A stretch of DNA of 64,000 nucleotides from Nectonema munidae (taxonomy: Eukaryota; Nematomorpha; Nectonematoida; Nectonematidae): NCBI GenBank assembly GCA_030549495.1, contig JAUIRK010000292.1:927001-991000 (forward strand), given 5' to 3'. Shown here piece by piece: positions 40,301-45,361 of this stretch. The position numbers and the translations under genes were made by a program. Numbering within the stretch: position 1 is the first letter of the stretch; each line of letters begins with the position of its first letter. Under the pieces are notes generated by a model. The model was not told where the DNA came from and ran no database searches. It saw only the letters and a program-made list of their open reading frames with translations.

Positions 40301-42975
40301 TAATTAAAATGATTTATTATATGATAATATATTATTGCACTAATTATATTTTTGTGCATAATGCATCCTGCTATCTTTCAACATATTTTATTATACGATG
40401 TGAGTTATTTTAATAACCTATGTTTTCATTTACAATAAAAAGATATATTGCATTTGGATTACTTCCTATAGCAATTCTAGATATACCTTTTTACAATTAA
40501 TTGAGTACTTTTTGATTCGAAATTAATTGAGTTACATATTCTTAATCAGGGGAGTATTTATTGTGTTAGAGGAAAGATTTTTTCTAACTTTTGAATTATT
40601 ATTTTATTAATGTAATTTAAATAAAAAATATTTCTTTACTAATTTTATAATTTTCTTTATATCCAAAAGTTTATATTTAAATTAAATGAAAATTTATCTC
40701 ATTAAAATACTTTATCCGAATAAATAAACTGTATATTTGCATTTTATTTTTTTAGAATACGACATGCCGCCATATGAAGCAACGTATGACCATATTCATC
40801 AATCTAACTTTACTGCTAAGCAAACAAATCTTAGAATGAAACAAACTCACTCCTCTTCTAAACAAACACAAATGGTCTATAATAAAAATATACACAGTCA
40901 AACGAATATGCCTCCTAACAACAGGTACATCTTCGTGAATTTTGTTTGTTTAACTGAAAGATATTATTTTTGATTGAGAGATCAGATCTACTATGATCTC
41001 ATATGAGCTTTTTTTTCCTTGATCATACGTTTGATACAGTGCATATAGTCAAAAGTTTATAGGGTTGAATTTAGGTAATATTCTTTAAAATCAATAAAAA
41101 TTTAATTAAAAAAAATTTCCTTGATTACAGAGAAATTTTGAAAGTCTTATCCAGACCATAGTATTCCCATAGGCTGTCCATTTTAATAAGTGTTATGACA
41201 ATTTGTAGTTCGTTTAGAGACGTTTATGTACAAGCAGTTCCTATAGTTGAATCTCTGCAGTGATTGAAGCAAAGGCAAAAATAAGAACAATCGTATGGGA
41301 CAATTGAGATGTGAGCATATTCAAGGGAATTTCAGTTGTATACTTTAAATTTAAGTGAACAATGGAAACGTGAATCGTCCCATGATAAACGTTTTATTAA
41401 AACTATGCGAAATCATCTCTTTACCCAACGCATTTCCATATTTAAATGAACAAACACATATGCATATGTTTACATCTGAATCACCATGGTTATCTTTGGA
41501 TCGCTATTCCATCATTTTTTTAATGAAACACGCACGAATGATATAGAGTTTAAGAGATTTATTGTTAAATGCCAATAACCATTAGAAGCATTCCATTCAA
41601 TACTCCTACCACTGCTAATCATGTTGCTTGCAATCTCCATGGACTCCATTGAAAAAGTCTCAAATGATTCCATTAAGTCAGATTATAGCGATCTGAATAC
41701 ACTAATCATATGTTATGTATTAAAAATCTTATCGCCAATTTACGAGTATAATTTTCTTATGCATTTGCTAGCATAAAACTCTTTTGAGATGCCTGTGATA
41801 GAAAGAATAAAAAATATCGTTTTATTCAAAACACAAAAAAATATAAAAGCTCGGCTTTAAAATCGCCTATCTAACAAATTTACAGATGCCGATTAAAAAA
41901 TAAGCCGATGTAAAATTATTACTTTTTTATTTTTGTGAATAAGTTCAAATTCTATATTAAAAGTTTTTGAACATTTAGTTTCGTACACATTTATACATTC
42001 AAGTCAAATCTCATGTAAGAAGATTCTGGATTTATCTTAATCACTGAATTTTTATTCGTAATCGATATTTTGCACAAAATTTTTAATCAGTTGTAAAAAT
42101 ATGCACAACCCAAATTTGCGACGCAATAAATATTTATTAACACTGACTGTGAACTGTCCATTTTCTTTTTTCAATTGTTTTTTCATTGGGGCTAAAAATT
42201 AATGAAAATAGTGAAAACATATCTCATGTGTATGTCACTTTGCACCAGTTAATTAAAGTTAATATTTTTGTGGTTAAAACATTGTTTTGCACCTACGATG
42301 AACACTTTTATTCCAAGTTTTGATAATTGTTGGTCATATGTATAAAACGTGAATATAGACACATTTTATAAAACTATAAAGGCGGTAGCTTAAATGGAAA
42401 AAATTTTATCGCCCATTTTGGCAATGTTGGCCCCATGTTTAGAAACCGCGCTCTATCAAACAAAACTCTTCAGTAGTGGAATATATTCAATACATGCAGT
42501 GTATATTCGCATTGACGTAACTTTAAATAGAAATGCAATGATGGGTAATGCAAATTCTTATCGCGTACCAAATGATGTCTACAGCATGAATTCATTGGCC
42601 TCAAACCCGCCCAACTTTTATCCAAATATGGCGATGTCATCCAACGAATCTCTTCCAACCACCAACAATTCCTTCAGCGAACCTAGGCATTTGCCCCAAC
42701 AAGGTGAAATTCAGCACAGACAACCTCACTATATTCCACCCACGAATCCTCACGCTCAAATCAACAACAACCCCTATGAACTGCCCATCGCTTCAAACTG
42801 TTCATCGCAGTACCCTCAACAGATGGATCCTTGTTTTTATTCGAGGCAGAGACCTGCAGCATCCTCTATGAATAATCCAAAAAATGTGGCGCAACCCTTT
42901 GCATCGCCAGCCCATCAAACTCCTCATTCAAATTACTCTCACCCTCACCAACACCACCCTCCATACCCATATTGA
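943..42975 (+). CDS. MED12: Mediator complex subunit 12 (MED12/kohtalo), 5'-incomplete split gene of 29 visible exons
   Basis: MED12 links the CDK8/cyclin C kinase to Mediator and regulates RNA polymerase II transcription in the nucleus. Exons: 943-1198, 1251-1350, 1404-1540, 2325-2450, 4904-5000, 5070-5281, 6720-6861, 6933-6997, 10146-10200 (tentative), 11756-11986, 12042-12385, 12446-12711, 15650-15926, 19355-19582, 20294-20618, 26584-26701, 26755-26887, 27742-27915, 30069-30278, 31775-31931, 37511-37760, 37835-38054, 38109-38237, 38294-38548, 38602-38727, 38780-38900, 38954-39169, 40756-40924, 42531-42975. All introns are GT-AG and codon phase is kept at each join, which strongly supports the model. 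Order and motifs follow animal MED12 as I recall it: KTGSPLDYLP, HWAICLQR, KALCCS, ARLTCHLLFFLFKSPE, IWLVAPLISSLP, HQPFLSLVLTCLEG, NPWDLIEGI, then a basic patch and a Gln/Asn/Pro-rich tail. The N-terminal kinase-activating segment lies outside the window. Confidence 0.95.
2451..4903. other. MED12 intron, 2.45 kb
   Basis: No coding content recognised. The right half contains the almost pure A/T block listed separately (about 3880-4430). The stretch 2451-3870 is ordinary AT-rich sequence with no repeat or ORF I could identify. Confidence 0.6.
3880..4428. repeat. Extreme A/T low-complexity block
   Basis: About 550 bases made almost wholly of homopolymer runs of A and T, many 10-30 long, with only a few scattered G or C. 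It lies inside a MED12 intron. It could be a real poly(A)/poly(T) tract array or an unpolished assembly segment. Confidence 0.85.
4904..5281 (+). CDS. MED12: MED12 exons 5-6: IFQDVLLQFLD and [10 protein letters not shown] regions
   Basis: Exon 4904-5000 encodes FIFQKILLKFLDLYTP, matching the conserved PIFQDVLLQFLDTQAP. Exon 5070-5281 encodes LIGLYSEFIRCRLFSHDAYV followed by RTLICRSDIDI, matching the conserved [26 protein letters not shown]. Frame stays open to a stop at 5318-5320, so the donor has to be chosen: GAC|gtattt after 5281 gives phase 0, which fits the next exon at 6720. An alternative donor after TGTAG (gtcaga, near 5188) would break the phase. Confidence 0.88.
5282..6719. other. 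MED12 intron, 1.44 kb
   Basis: AT-rich, with no recognisable gene, repeat or RNA. The minus-strand open frame near 6174-6371 is low-complexity and unsupported. Confidence 0.6.
6720..10200 (+). CDS. MED12: MED12 exons 7-9: acidic/Ser linker (third exon tentative)
   Basis: Exons 6720-6861 and 6933-6997 encode a Ser/Asp-rich linker (SSTRIDELLDLNSISDD, then DFFSPP), like the vertebrate linker around [24 protein letters not shown], and then YNIDEFHYFRPLTNFTVYP. Exon 6933-6997 ends in phase 0, but the next clear exon (11756) needs one carried base. A 55-nt exon at 10146-10200 (acceptor ttttag, donor gtaggg) restores phase exactly. Its peptide, starting KAPNILNPITLYTLL, has no clear match, so this exon rests on phase alone; the frame also stays open to 10370. 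The linker is poorly conserved in the family. Confidence 0.65.
7560..9095 (+). mobile_element. Penelope-like retroelement, decayed, with RT and GIY-YIG remnants
   Basis: The plus-strand frames show the order expected of a Penelope-like element: an SDKRNNVVLLNRSHY segment near 7735 like the RT N-terminal signature DKGN-vVil-r-Y; an RT block at 7994-8176 with YVQESGSYIKNSEDF and SSFDVENF; an RYEDDCF block near 8420, where the active site is normally Y-DD; and near 8940 HANESGHKIDLSKAEIL followed by IKESIAISN and an NGDN motif, as in GIY-YIG endonuclease C-termini. It lies within a MED12 intron in the same orientation. The copy is old and broken in many places. Its boundaries are approximate; the repeats at 9295-9790 may be part of it. 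Confidence 0.75.
9295..9491. repeat. Direct repeat pair downstream of the Penelope-like element
   Basis: A block of about 43 bp beginning TTTTCTGTTCATATTTTGCT occurs at 9295-9337 and again at 9449-9491 with almost no change. Flanking AT-rich pieces (CAAATAATCAAAATAAA, AAAGAATCGAAAAAT) also recur at about 9375-9420 and 9556-9600. This could be a tandem duplication within a terminal repeat of the preceding element. Confidence 0.75.
9577..9790. repeat. Long inverted repeat (arms about 77 bp, spacer about 60 bp)
   Basis: The left arm 9577-9653 (starting ATCAAAGAATCGAAAAATGT, containing TTGGCTCCTGCTACTTTTAG) is the near-perfect reverse complement of the right arm 9714-9790 (containing CTAAAAGTAACAGGAGCCAA and ending CGATTCTTTGAT), with only a few mismatches. 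The transcript could fold into a long hairpin. It may be a head-to-head copy of an element end, since it shares AAAGAATCGAAAAA with the neighbouring direct repeats. The gap 9095-9295 shows nothing else. Confidence 0.85.
10201..11755. other. MED12 intron, 1.55 kb
   Basis: AT-rich. The frame stays open to 10370 after the tentative 55-nt exon, but that extension breaks the reading phase with the next exon. No repeat or RNA gene identified. Confidence 0.5.
11756..12711 (+). CDS. MED12: MED12 exons 10-12: central helical region
   Basis: Exon 11756-11986 ends in the conserved piece CIRHEINQRFSILFGVG (vertebrate SHECNQRLVVLFGVG), completed across a phase-1 intron by GKYNKEVRQVL in exon 12042-12385. 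That exon continues with FDKVYVVQKCANRLVKIF and HINRLFILIDS, matching the region around HVQFIFDLMEYSL. Exon 12446-12711 reads LCADIFTELSFLIKK and then KLLLSMCAVLRIYSSCLLIH, matching [23 protein letters not shown]. Two introns here are only 55 and 60 nt. The exons are less AT-rich than their surroundings. Confidence 0.93.
12712..15649. other. MED12 intron, 2.9 kb
   Basis: No element recognised. A stretch at about 14960-15320 is noticeably rich in A and C and poor in G on the plus strand (many ACACA, CACAC and CATCC words), unlike the rest of the intron. Otherwise ordinary AT-rich sequence. Confidence 0.55.
15650..20618 (+). CDS. MED12: MED12 exons 13-15: KALCC and ARLTC regions
   Basis: Exon 15650-15926 contains SYSFVVNSLLKV, like the family's RYSFVCNALMHV. 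Exon 19355-19582 has FLGAFKALCCSHVCGFVDLV, like [23 protein letters not shown], and ends with LFSLEDFVK, like LLLEDLIR. Exon 20294-20618 has LPSLLSAACPS, ARLTCHLLFFLFKSPEI and LLAVFKALIMLG, the counterparts of IPSLLNAAC, ARLTCRILLHLFKTPQL and VFAVLKAVFVLG. This is the best-conserved part of the gene and alone identifies it. Splice phases are 0, 0 and 1. Confidence 0.95.
16540..16663 (-). repeat. tRNA-derived SINE (copy 1)
   Basis: Read on the minus strand it begins GGGGCGTGAGTAATGTTGG, continues through GATTCGATTACTCAAGG to a pol III B-box-like GGTTCGATC, then a body with CAAGCCGCGCAATTGTGCCT. The same order is seen at 51880-52008 (minus) and 63264-63406 (plus). The tRNA-like head with a B box is what defines a tRNA-type SINE. 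Copies differ by roughly 10-20 percent, so they are not recent. It sits in a MED12 intron in antisense orientation. Confidence 0.8.
16910..19055 (-). mobile_element. hAT-like DNA transposon copy (boundaries uncertain)
   Basis: The transposase-like ORF at 17340-18611 lies between a left segment with AAAACCCCGTAGTG (near 16920) followed by GGTGCGCACGGG, and a right segment which, reverse-complemented, reads AAAAACCCTGTCACA followed by GGTGGCGCGCATCG (about 18960-19052). The order and spacing are alike at both ends, suggesting degenerate terminal inverted repeats, but I found no clear target-site duplication. It is antisense inside a MED12 intron. Confidence 0.5.
17340..18611 (-). CDS. hAT-like (RNase H fold) transposase, 423-residue open frame
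   Basis: A single open frame of 423 residues. The N-terminal third is charged, with a Ser/Thr-rich segment. The second half holds motifs consistent with an RNase H-fold transposase: CLHFDGKSIK (candidate first Asp, about residue 208), MIICDSTAVNTGR (candidate second Asp, about residue 267) and IPCQHHVLDLVLRD, resembling the Cys/His block of hAT transposases. The frame is open upstream to about 18705 without an ATG, so the true N-terminus may be spliced or lost. Downstream, to about 17180, another frame carries TYGKLKQAIVEQN and NIFAERGVKK, which looks like the C-terminal continuation after a frameshift or intron. I recognise the type, but the exact family is uncertain. Confidence 0.65.
   Translation of the reverse strand: MNFPKISNQQVVLKVGKVIDLYEKYMKRKTEKLEEEMKSLFDMTKADGFWLSSEDKALYHTLIATAGRVGYSTRSEASITSIHPSKRVKVSRLSYTESTSSCVPAESNSGSESSSLTEIENYDEFVPDEKNETKKKYNSTKSASKRVTPHCLSTRKASVVFSSLKLDGIDIESPSQVGVWKKVIKEKLMEVLKSEVFCLHFDGKSIKKKEYQVVCLQNSQRRINFAILTCRNGSSKAIFEELVKLMDDFDAWQSIKMIICDSTAVNTGRENRIVIRFQRMMNEKGYDKQQFIPCQHHVLDLVLRDIMDSSFGGSTKGPHLNYFFIDIIVQNYGTSKNTGWRDDFKFLFELCEAFKFHKETGKWPKISWKNCHLSTTPDGIHEACMPYWLIFNSLKKEKSSKKFVVLFHFLVVTFGFLTKNVKF
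19583..20293. other. MED12 intron, 0.7 kb
   Basis: AT-rich, with no recognisable element. The minus-strand open frame at 20055-20252 has no support. Confidence 0.6.
22198..22434 (-). pseudogene. hAT transposase C-terminal dimerisation domain
   Basis: Encodes YCCESTFSYLTQIKN, then LRTQLTGEHLEDQLKL and EPDIKML. This matches the family's C-terminal pattern of C-E-x-F-S-L-IK-K-R-L--EHL-d-L-l, which ends in EPDi. It is separated from the upstream pieces by frame breaks and missing sequence. It belongs to the 22003-23802 element. Confidence 0.85.
22542..23238 (-). pseudogene. hAT transposase N-terminal/middle fragments
   Basis: Two overlapping minus-strand frames, 22921-23238 and 22542-22964. The first contains YKIAYLLGKKGKQFTDAEL and ends at VALDESKDSTNSTQ, holding the first catalytic Asp. 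The second contains KNEGFIAHLKRE, ISFHCILHQQNLCAKS and SKVRWLSQGKVL, the Cys/His block and RW-s motif of the hAT catalytic core. A frameshift separates them. Confidence 0.85.
24841..26583. other. Rest of the MED12 intron after the piggyBac copy
   Basis: AT-rich, no coding content recognised. A possible piggyBac right end lies near 24890-24935 (CCCATTTGTACCTAATGCAC), but no matching left end was found. A G-rich stretch near 25730-25850 has no recognisable content. Confidence 0.45.
26584..27915 (+). CDS. MED12: MED12 exons 16-18: YVL-C--WV and QLICYP regions
   Basis: Exon 26584-26701 encodes IKHIDSKLKANNEELSIENL in the place of the variable linker. Exon 26755-26887 encodes LAYYVLLELIDQNWVRELFL and DPLLSHRQ, matching [22 protein letters not shown] and DPVLSSAQAQ. 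Exon 27742-27915 encodes ASKLVQLISYPEG and ISRLELHLIIRQCREQ, matching AQRLMQLICYPH and SSLELQLMIKQTPN. The 53-nt intron at 26702-26754 is minimal, and phases 1-2-0-0 are kept. Confidence 0.93.
26888..27741. other. MED12 intron, 0.85 kb
   Basis: AT-rich with no recognisable repeat, RNA or coding content. The minus-strand open frame at 27534-27725 overlaps the next exon boundary and has no family match. Confidence 0.55.
27916..30068. other. MED12 intron, 2.15 kb
   Basis: No element is clearly identified. A short AGGAGCCAATCATATTAAAAAG near 28291 resembles part of the inverted-repeat arm near 9714 (AGGAGCCAACCATATATTTAA), suggesting a fragment of the same repeat. Open frames at 28732-29570 have no recognisable content. 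Confidence 0.45.
30069..31931 (+). CDS. MED12: MED12 exons 19-20: WLVAPLI and LSLVLTCL regions
   Basis: Exon 30069-30278 encodes ELNSLYESIARITVEIFQQQ and HVLSAKTHSIWLVAPLISSL, matching MNSLLENIAKATIEVFQQ and [21 protein letters not shown]. Exon 31775-31931 encodes GKILRFASQILESGTNW, then a Lys-rich linker and STSLLGHQPFLSLVLTCLEG, matching GHVLKAAGEELEKGQH and SLLSQQPFLSLVLTCLKG. The Gly at the end is split by a phase-1 intron carrying the piggyBac at 32302. The intron between these exons (30279-31774) shows nothing recognisable. Confidence 0.95.
32814..34558 (-). CDS. piggyBac transposase with one 45-nt intron and one frameshift
   Basis: Exon 1 (34558-34191) encodes an acidic, Ser-rich N-terminus starting MSSSSFYTSSDEGETSGS. 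A 45-nt GT-AG intron (34146-34190) joins phase-correctly to exon 2, from SPNCLLENLKSLYERF. The DDE domain follows: TIDEQLVKYRGRSPIKVYDP (first Asp), GIYADRFFMSQDL (second Asp) and YNRFKSGVNVFNRMARNYS, where the family has GVD; both acidic positions are Asn here. The C-terminus is a Cys-rich domain, CSVCGKFICKSHTLFMCKKC (about residues 555-575). A one-base frameshift lies near 33460, between RPAHLK and GLGLNDCESR. The missing third Asp makes this copy unlikely to be active, even apart from the frameshift. Confidence 0.88.
34146..34190 (-). other. 45-nt spliceosomal intron in the piggyBac transposase gene
   Basis: On the minus strand the segment starts gtaatttt and ends tttttttgtag. Removing it joins AA to A to make Lys and keeps the frame open into the DDE domain. 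Retaining it gives an immediate stop after ENYK. It is shorter than the minimal MED12 introns (52-60 nt). Confidence 0.8.
35572..35870. mobile_element. hAT-type MITE, 299 bp
   Basis: The ends are CAGCGTTATTCAAACTGTGGG and, in reverse complement, CACCGTTTTTCAAACTTATTT, with GGGTCGCGAC words just inside, typical of hAT non-autonomous elements of the CAG-TTCTCAAACTGTGGGTCGCGACCC type. Flanking 8-mers TTTTAAAG (35564-35571) and TTCTAAAG (35871-35878) match at 7 of 8 positions, as an aged target-site duplication would. It has no coding content and sits 33 bp from the piggyBac right end. Confidence 0.85.
36000..36718. other. MED12 intron sequence between MITE and SINE-like repeat
   Basis: AT-rich, with no recognisable gene or repeat. 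Similar unremarkable sequence fills 37151-37510, up to the next exon. Confidence 0.5.
36719..37150 (+). repeat. SINE-like repeat (copy 1) with LINE-type 3' tail
   Basis: This roughly 430-bp unit matches 49953-50390 throughout, with about 85-90 percent identity by eye. Shared pieces include TTATTTAGGAACAAG, TTACGGTTAGGTAGTGCTCT, AATTGGGAGCGTTCGCGTTA and GTTTAGTGGGATGGAAAGTC. Its last 65-70 bases also match the end of the LINE at 43250-44285 (GACTCAGCATT, GATATCCGAAAGGATGGGTG). Two hairpins are visible: AGTCCAG/CTGGACT nested in GGGATG/CATTCC, and ATCC-GAAA-GGAT with a GNRA loop. No clear pol III boxes were found, so it could instead be the 3' UTR of a related LINE. Confidence 0.75.
37511..38237 (+). 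CDS. MED12: MED12 exons 21-23: LVGGMFD and LDML regions
   Basis: Exon 37511-37760 continues GQNEQREALLSSLHSQL and later LRMSLVGFIFDIIISS, matching GQDEQREGLLTSLYSQV and LRLNLVGGMFDTVQRS. Exon 37835-38054 has YYTLFDMLSTLVYSSY and ESKKTYLNVCKKIR, matching FTTVLDMLSVLINGT and ENKRAYMNLAKKLQ. Exon 38109-38237 has SIEFVKILLPIPRISETLVS, matching [20 protein letters not shown]. A consensus-quality donor (AAAAGG|gtaagt, after 37955) lies inside the second exon, but the homologous peptide continues past it, so the longer form is the main one. Confidence 0.95.
38294..39169 (+). CDS. MED12: MED12 exons 24-27: NPWDLIEG, basic patch and start of Gln/Pro-rich tail
   Basis: Exon 38294-38548 encodes NPWDLIEGIKYPTLSWSWFG and then SGYFLQEPENLP-like sequence (SAGYFLQEPENLP), matching [21 protein letters not shown] and AYYLEPLPLP. 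Exon 38602-38727 holds the basic segment PPPKKTKTTRKKRQNRAS, like KKKSTKGKKRSQ and a possible nuclear localisation signal. Exons 38780-38900 and 38954-39169 start the low-complexity C-terminus, rich in Pro, Gln, Asn and Tyr. Four consecutive introns are 52-56 nt. Confidence 0.95.
39170..40755. other. MED12 intron, 1.6 kb
   Basis: AT-rich. A piece near 40021-40055 (CTCTTCCTCACTTCTAGG and on) closely resembles the short intron at 38901-38953 (CTCTTCCTCACTTCTATG), hinting at an old local duplication. Nothing else recognised. Confidence 0.45.
40756..42975 (+). CDS. MED12: MED12 last two exons: Gln/Asn/Pro-rich C-terminus and stop
   Basis: Exon 40756-40924 encodes EYDMPPYEATYDHIHQSN and then a KQT-repeated stretch (LRMKQTHSSSKQTQM). 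Exon 42531-42975 encodes RNAMMGNANSYRVPND, then Asn/Pro/Gln/His-rich sequence ending SHPHQHHPPYPY-stop. Both correspond in position and composition to the vertebrate PQL/Gln-rich C-terminal region, which is not conserved in detail. The donor/acceptor pair splits Arg (AG|A). The open frame begins upstream at 42394, but the acceptor at 42530 sets the exon start. The intron 40925-42530 holds nothing recognised. Confidence 0.88.
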
Positions 42976-43003
42976 AAAATCGTTCAATTTATATTTATGT
43001 GTG

Positions 43004-43009
43004 AATAAA
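43004..43009 (+). terminator. MED12 polyadenylation signal AATAAA
   Basis: A canonical AATAAA hexamer 29 bp after the MED12 stop codon, followed by T-rich and then GT-rich sequence (TAGTGTTGTAGTAGTGG near 43035), as expected of a cleavage/poly(A) site. A second AATAAA at 43085 is an alternative. Confidence 0.7.
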
Positions 43010-43320
43010 TTTTTATTTTAATCCTTCATTTCCTAGTGTTGTAGTAGTGGCGTGGCTTGCTTTGGTTCGGTTAACACTACTCAATAAAGGTTTTATTCTT
43101 TCTCACTGATTACTAACTCAGAAGTAAAATTCGTTATTTACAACGCTATAAAATGTTTATTTTTCCATGTACCCGATAATACACACCTTATTATGAGTGG
43201 CAAAAAAAAATAATTTAAAAGTTAACACATATGATCTAAAATATTTGAAGGGTGAGAAATGCCGCCATATGCAATTATCTCAGACTAACAGTTTCGTTTT
43301 AAAAAAGGACAAATCATGCT

Positions 43321-44202
43321 TTGCTTACCTTGCATCAAGATGTTGCTAAAAGCTTGAATGATGGCTTCCACGTAGGCATGATATCTTACGACCTTGAGAA
43401 GGCTTTTGATACAGTCTGGCATGAAGGTTTGTTGTTCAATCTAAGTAGCATGCTTGTGCCATCATGCATCTTCAAGGTAGTTTATAGTTTCCTTTCTCAA
43501 CGCACATTTCAGGTCAAAATAAATAACGAATTTTCCATGAGAATAAGCTTAGGACGATTTGTCCCCCAAGGTTCACCTCTAAGCCCACTACTGTTCAACA
43601 TCTACATATCTGACATTAGGGTTAATAAGTCTGTCTATGCTAGGATGATCTATTTCGCAGACGACATATGTGTATATTACGCGGCTAAGCGTGTCCCTCG
43701 TATTTGCAAACACTTAATGGACGTAAATACCGTATTCGGGAGATATTTCACTGGATGAAGCCTTAATGTGAATTACTCTAAGTGTAAGTTTATCATCTTT
43801 GGCGCTAATTGCCCCAAAAATAACCCGCCAACTATAGGGAATATACCCCAAGTTCGCCATCTTAAATATCTAGGCCCTACGGGTTTAGTTTTCTCACCAA
43901 AAGATTAAGCAAGGTAAAAAAGATCTAGCGCTATATCGATGTCAAAAGACCTTGGGATCAATTCAACGACGGTAGGCAAGGGCATTAAAATCCTAAGAAT
44001 GCCGAAATTGAATTATAGTAAGCTCTCAACTTGGATGAATAAAATAGACGCTCTTGTTTACAAACATTTTAGAAATGTTTATGGCAACCCTTTCACTATT
44101 GCTCTTAGCCAGACCTCTTTTTCTTGTTTCCAGAAAAGGTTGGAGAAATTGAATAAAAAGTTTAATGAAAAACTAAGAACACACCAGTATTGGCGTATTT
44201 AA
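43321..44202 (+). pseudogene. LINE reverse transcriptase fragment
   Basis: Frame 43321-43758 carries RT blocks in order: GMISYDLEKAFDTVWHEGLL (catalytic Asp), KVVYSFLSQRTFQVKIN, VPQGSPLSPLLFNIYISDI and YFADDICVYY, the catalytic box in FADD form. A stop at 43756-43758 and a frame break separate it from 43939-44202, which encodes the post-RT region (ILRMPKLNYSKLSTWMNKID, FQKRLEKLNKKFNEKL) and ends just before the 3' tail. The motifs fit the jockey/CR1 side of non-LTR elements. There is no sign of the N-terminal ORF or endonuclease. Confidence 0.88.
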
Positions 44203-44285
44203 AATCCTGAATCCTGGACCCAGCATTTCGGCTGGGACCACGATATCCGAAAGAATGGGTGCTAACGTCACAAACAATACTTAAC
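44203..44285 (+). repeat. LINE 3' tail shared with SINE-like family
   Basis: Contains CCTGGACCCAGCATTTCGG, CCACGATATCCGAAAGAATG and AACGTCACAAACAA. The same order, with few changes, ends the repeats at 37075-37145 and 50322-50388. Sharing of only the last 65-70 bases is the hallmark of a SINE using a LINE's reverse transcriptase. Confidence 0.8.
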
Positions 44286-45361
44286 TATTTCGTCATTTTA
44301 CAATTCTATTTTTTTGCAATTCTAATTTATCTTTTTACAATTCTATTTTTTCTTTTTGCAATTCTATTTTTTAACTTTTTTTAAATAATTAGTTTTTCAT
44401 TTGCTATATTTATACTATTTTTAATTTTTTGACATTTTGACTATTTTACGACGAATTTTTTTTGATTCTTTGCAGAAAATCATAAAAAAATCTTTTTAAT
44501 TATTTCGTAAATATATCTTATTTTCTTTCATTAACTTTTTCAAACACTAAATTTTTAATTTTTCACACTATTTAGAAATTTACATGTTTTATATAATTAG
44601 TTAAAAAAGATACATTTATTTAATTAGAAAAATAGCAAAATTTTATCAATGTATCATTAGTCTTTTTCCAGGCAAAATAGAACTAAAAATGTTAAACAAA
44701 ACTATATGGAATTTTGATTAAAAAAACCTTATAACTTGTTAATCTATTCCCAACGTCAGCTCAACATGTCTAACAACACTTAATGTGAAAAATAGTTTAA
44801 TAAAATAAACCTTATGGATAGGTGAACAATTTTCTTTTTATTTGAAAGAACTGAAAATCAAATATATGTACTGAAACACATTTTGTTTTAAAAATAGGTT
44901 ACAAAAGCAATAGTCGAAGAAACGATAAAATAGTGGATATAATTTTAGCAATAATTTTAATGGAAAATCAATTATGAATGAGTATTTTGTGAGCAAACAC
45001 AGAAATATGTATTTGAAGCTGGGCAAATATTTCTATAACTGGGCAAATATAGAGAAAATTCAAACTCTATAAGTATTGTTATCAGTGAAATCTTAAAAAA
45101 TCAAAAATGAAGGCGACAGTAAAAGTGAAATTGCAGTTAAAGTACACCAATTGATTGATCATGAAATGATTGCCTTTGTTTGGTGTAAAGGTGAGATCAC
45201 ATGTCTTGAAAAGAAAAATAAGATTGCAAAACATATCATTGATGAGACTCATTTTTTTCTATTATACTTCACAAATATTTCTATCTGAAAATACTCGCAT
45301 AAAATTTGATACAAGAAAGAAATTGTAGTTCACTTGTTAATTGAGGATGTGTTGTGTGATG
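44286..45361. other. Intergenic AT-rich spacer
   Basis: A T-rich stretch at 44286-44660 contains a degenerate tandem repeat of TTTTTGCAATTCTA-like words (44310-44375). Further on, plus-strand fragments near 45113-45250 read KATVKVKLQLKYT and IDHEMIAFVWCKGE, which I could not assign. Confidence 0.4.

Larger units (their letters stand above)
43250..44285 (+). mobile_element. 5'-truncated jockey-like LINE with RT and 3' tail
   Basis: The copy begins inside the reverse transcriptase (QFRFKKGQ-like sequence near 43280, for the family's FGFRKGHS) and runs to a defined 3' tail at about 44203-44285. It lies about 240 bp after the MED12 poly(A) signal, in the same direction. Its tail is shared with the SINE-like repeats at 36719-37150 and 49953-50390. 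Short 5'-truncated copies are the usual product of target-primed reverse transcription. Confidence 0.85.

Noticed and set aside
42394-42530. N-terminal extension of the last MED12 exon as a separate gene start
   Set aside because: The acceptor at 42530 joins in phase with the exon at 40756-40924, and the upstream part does not resemble MED12.
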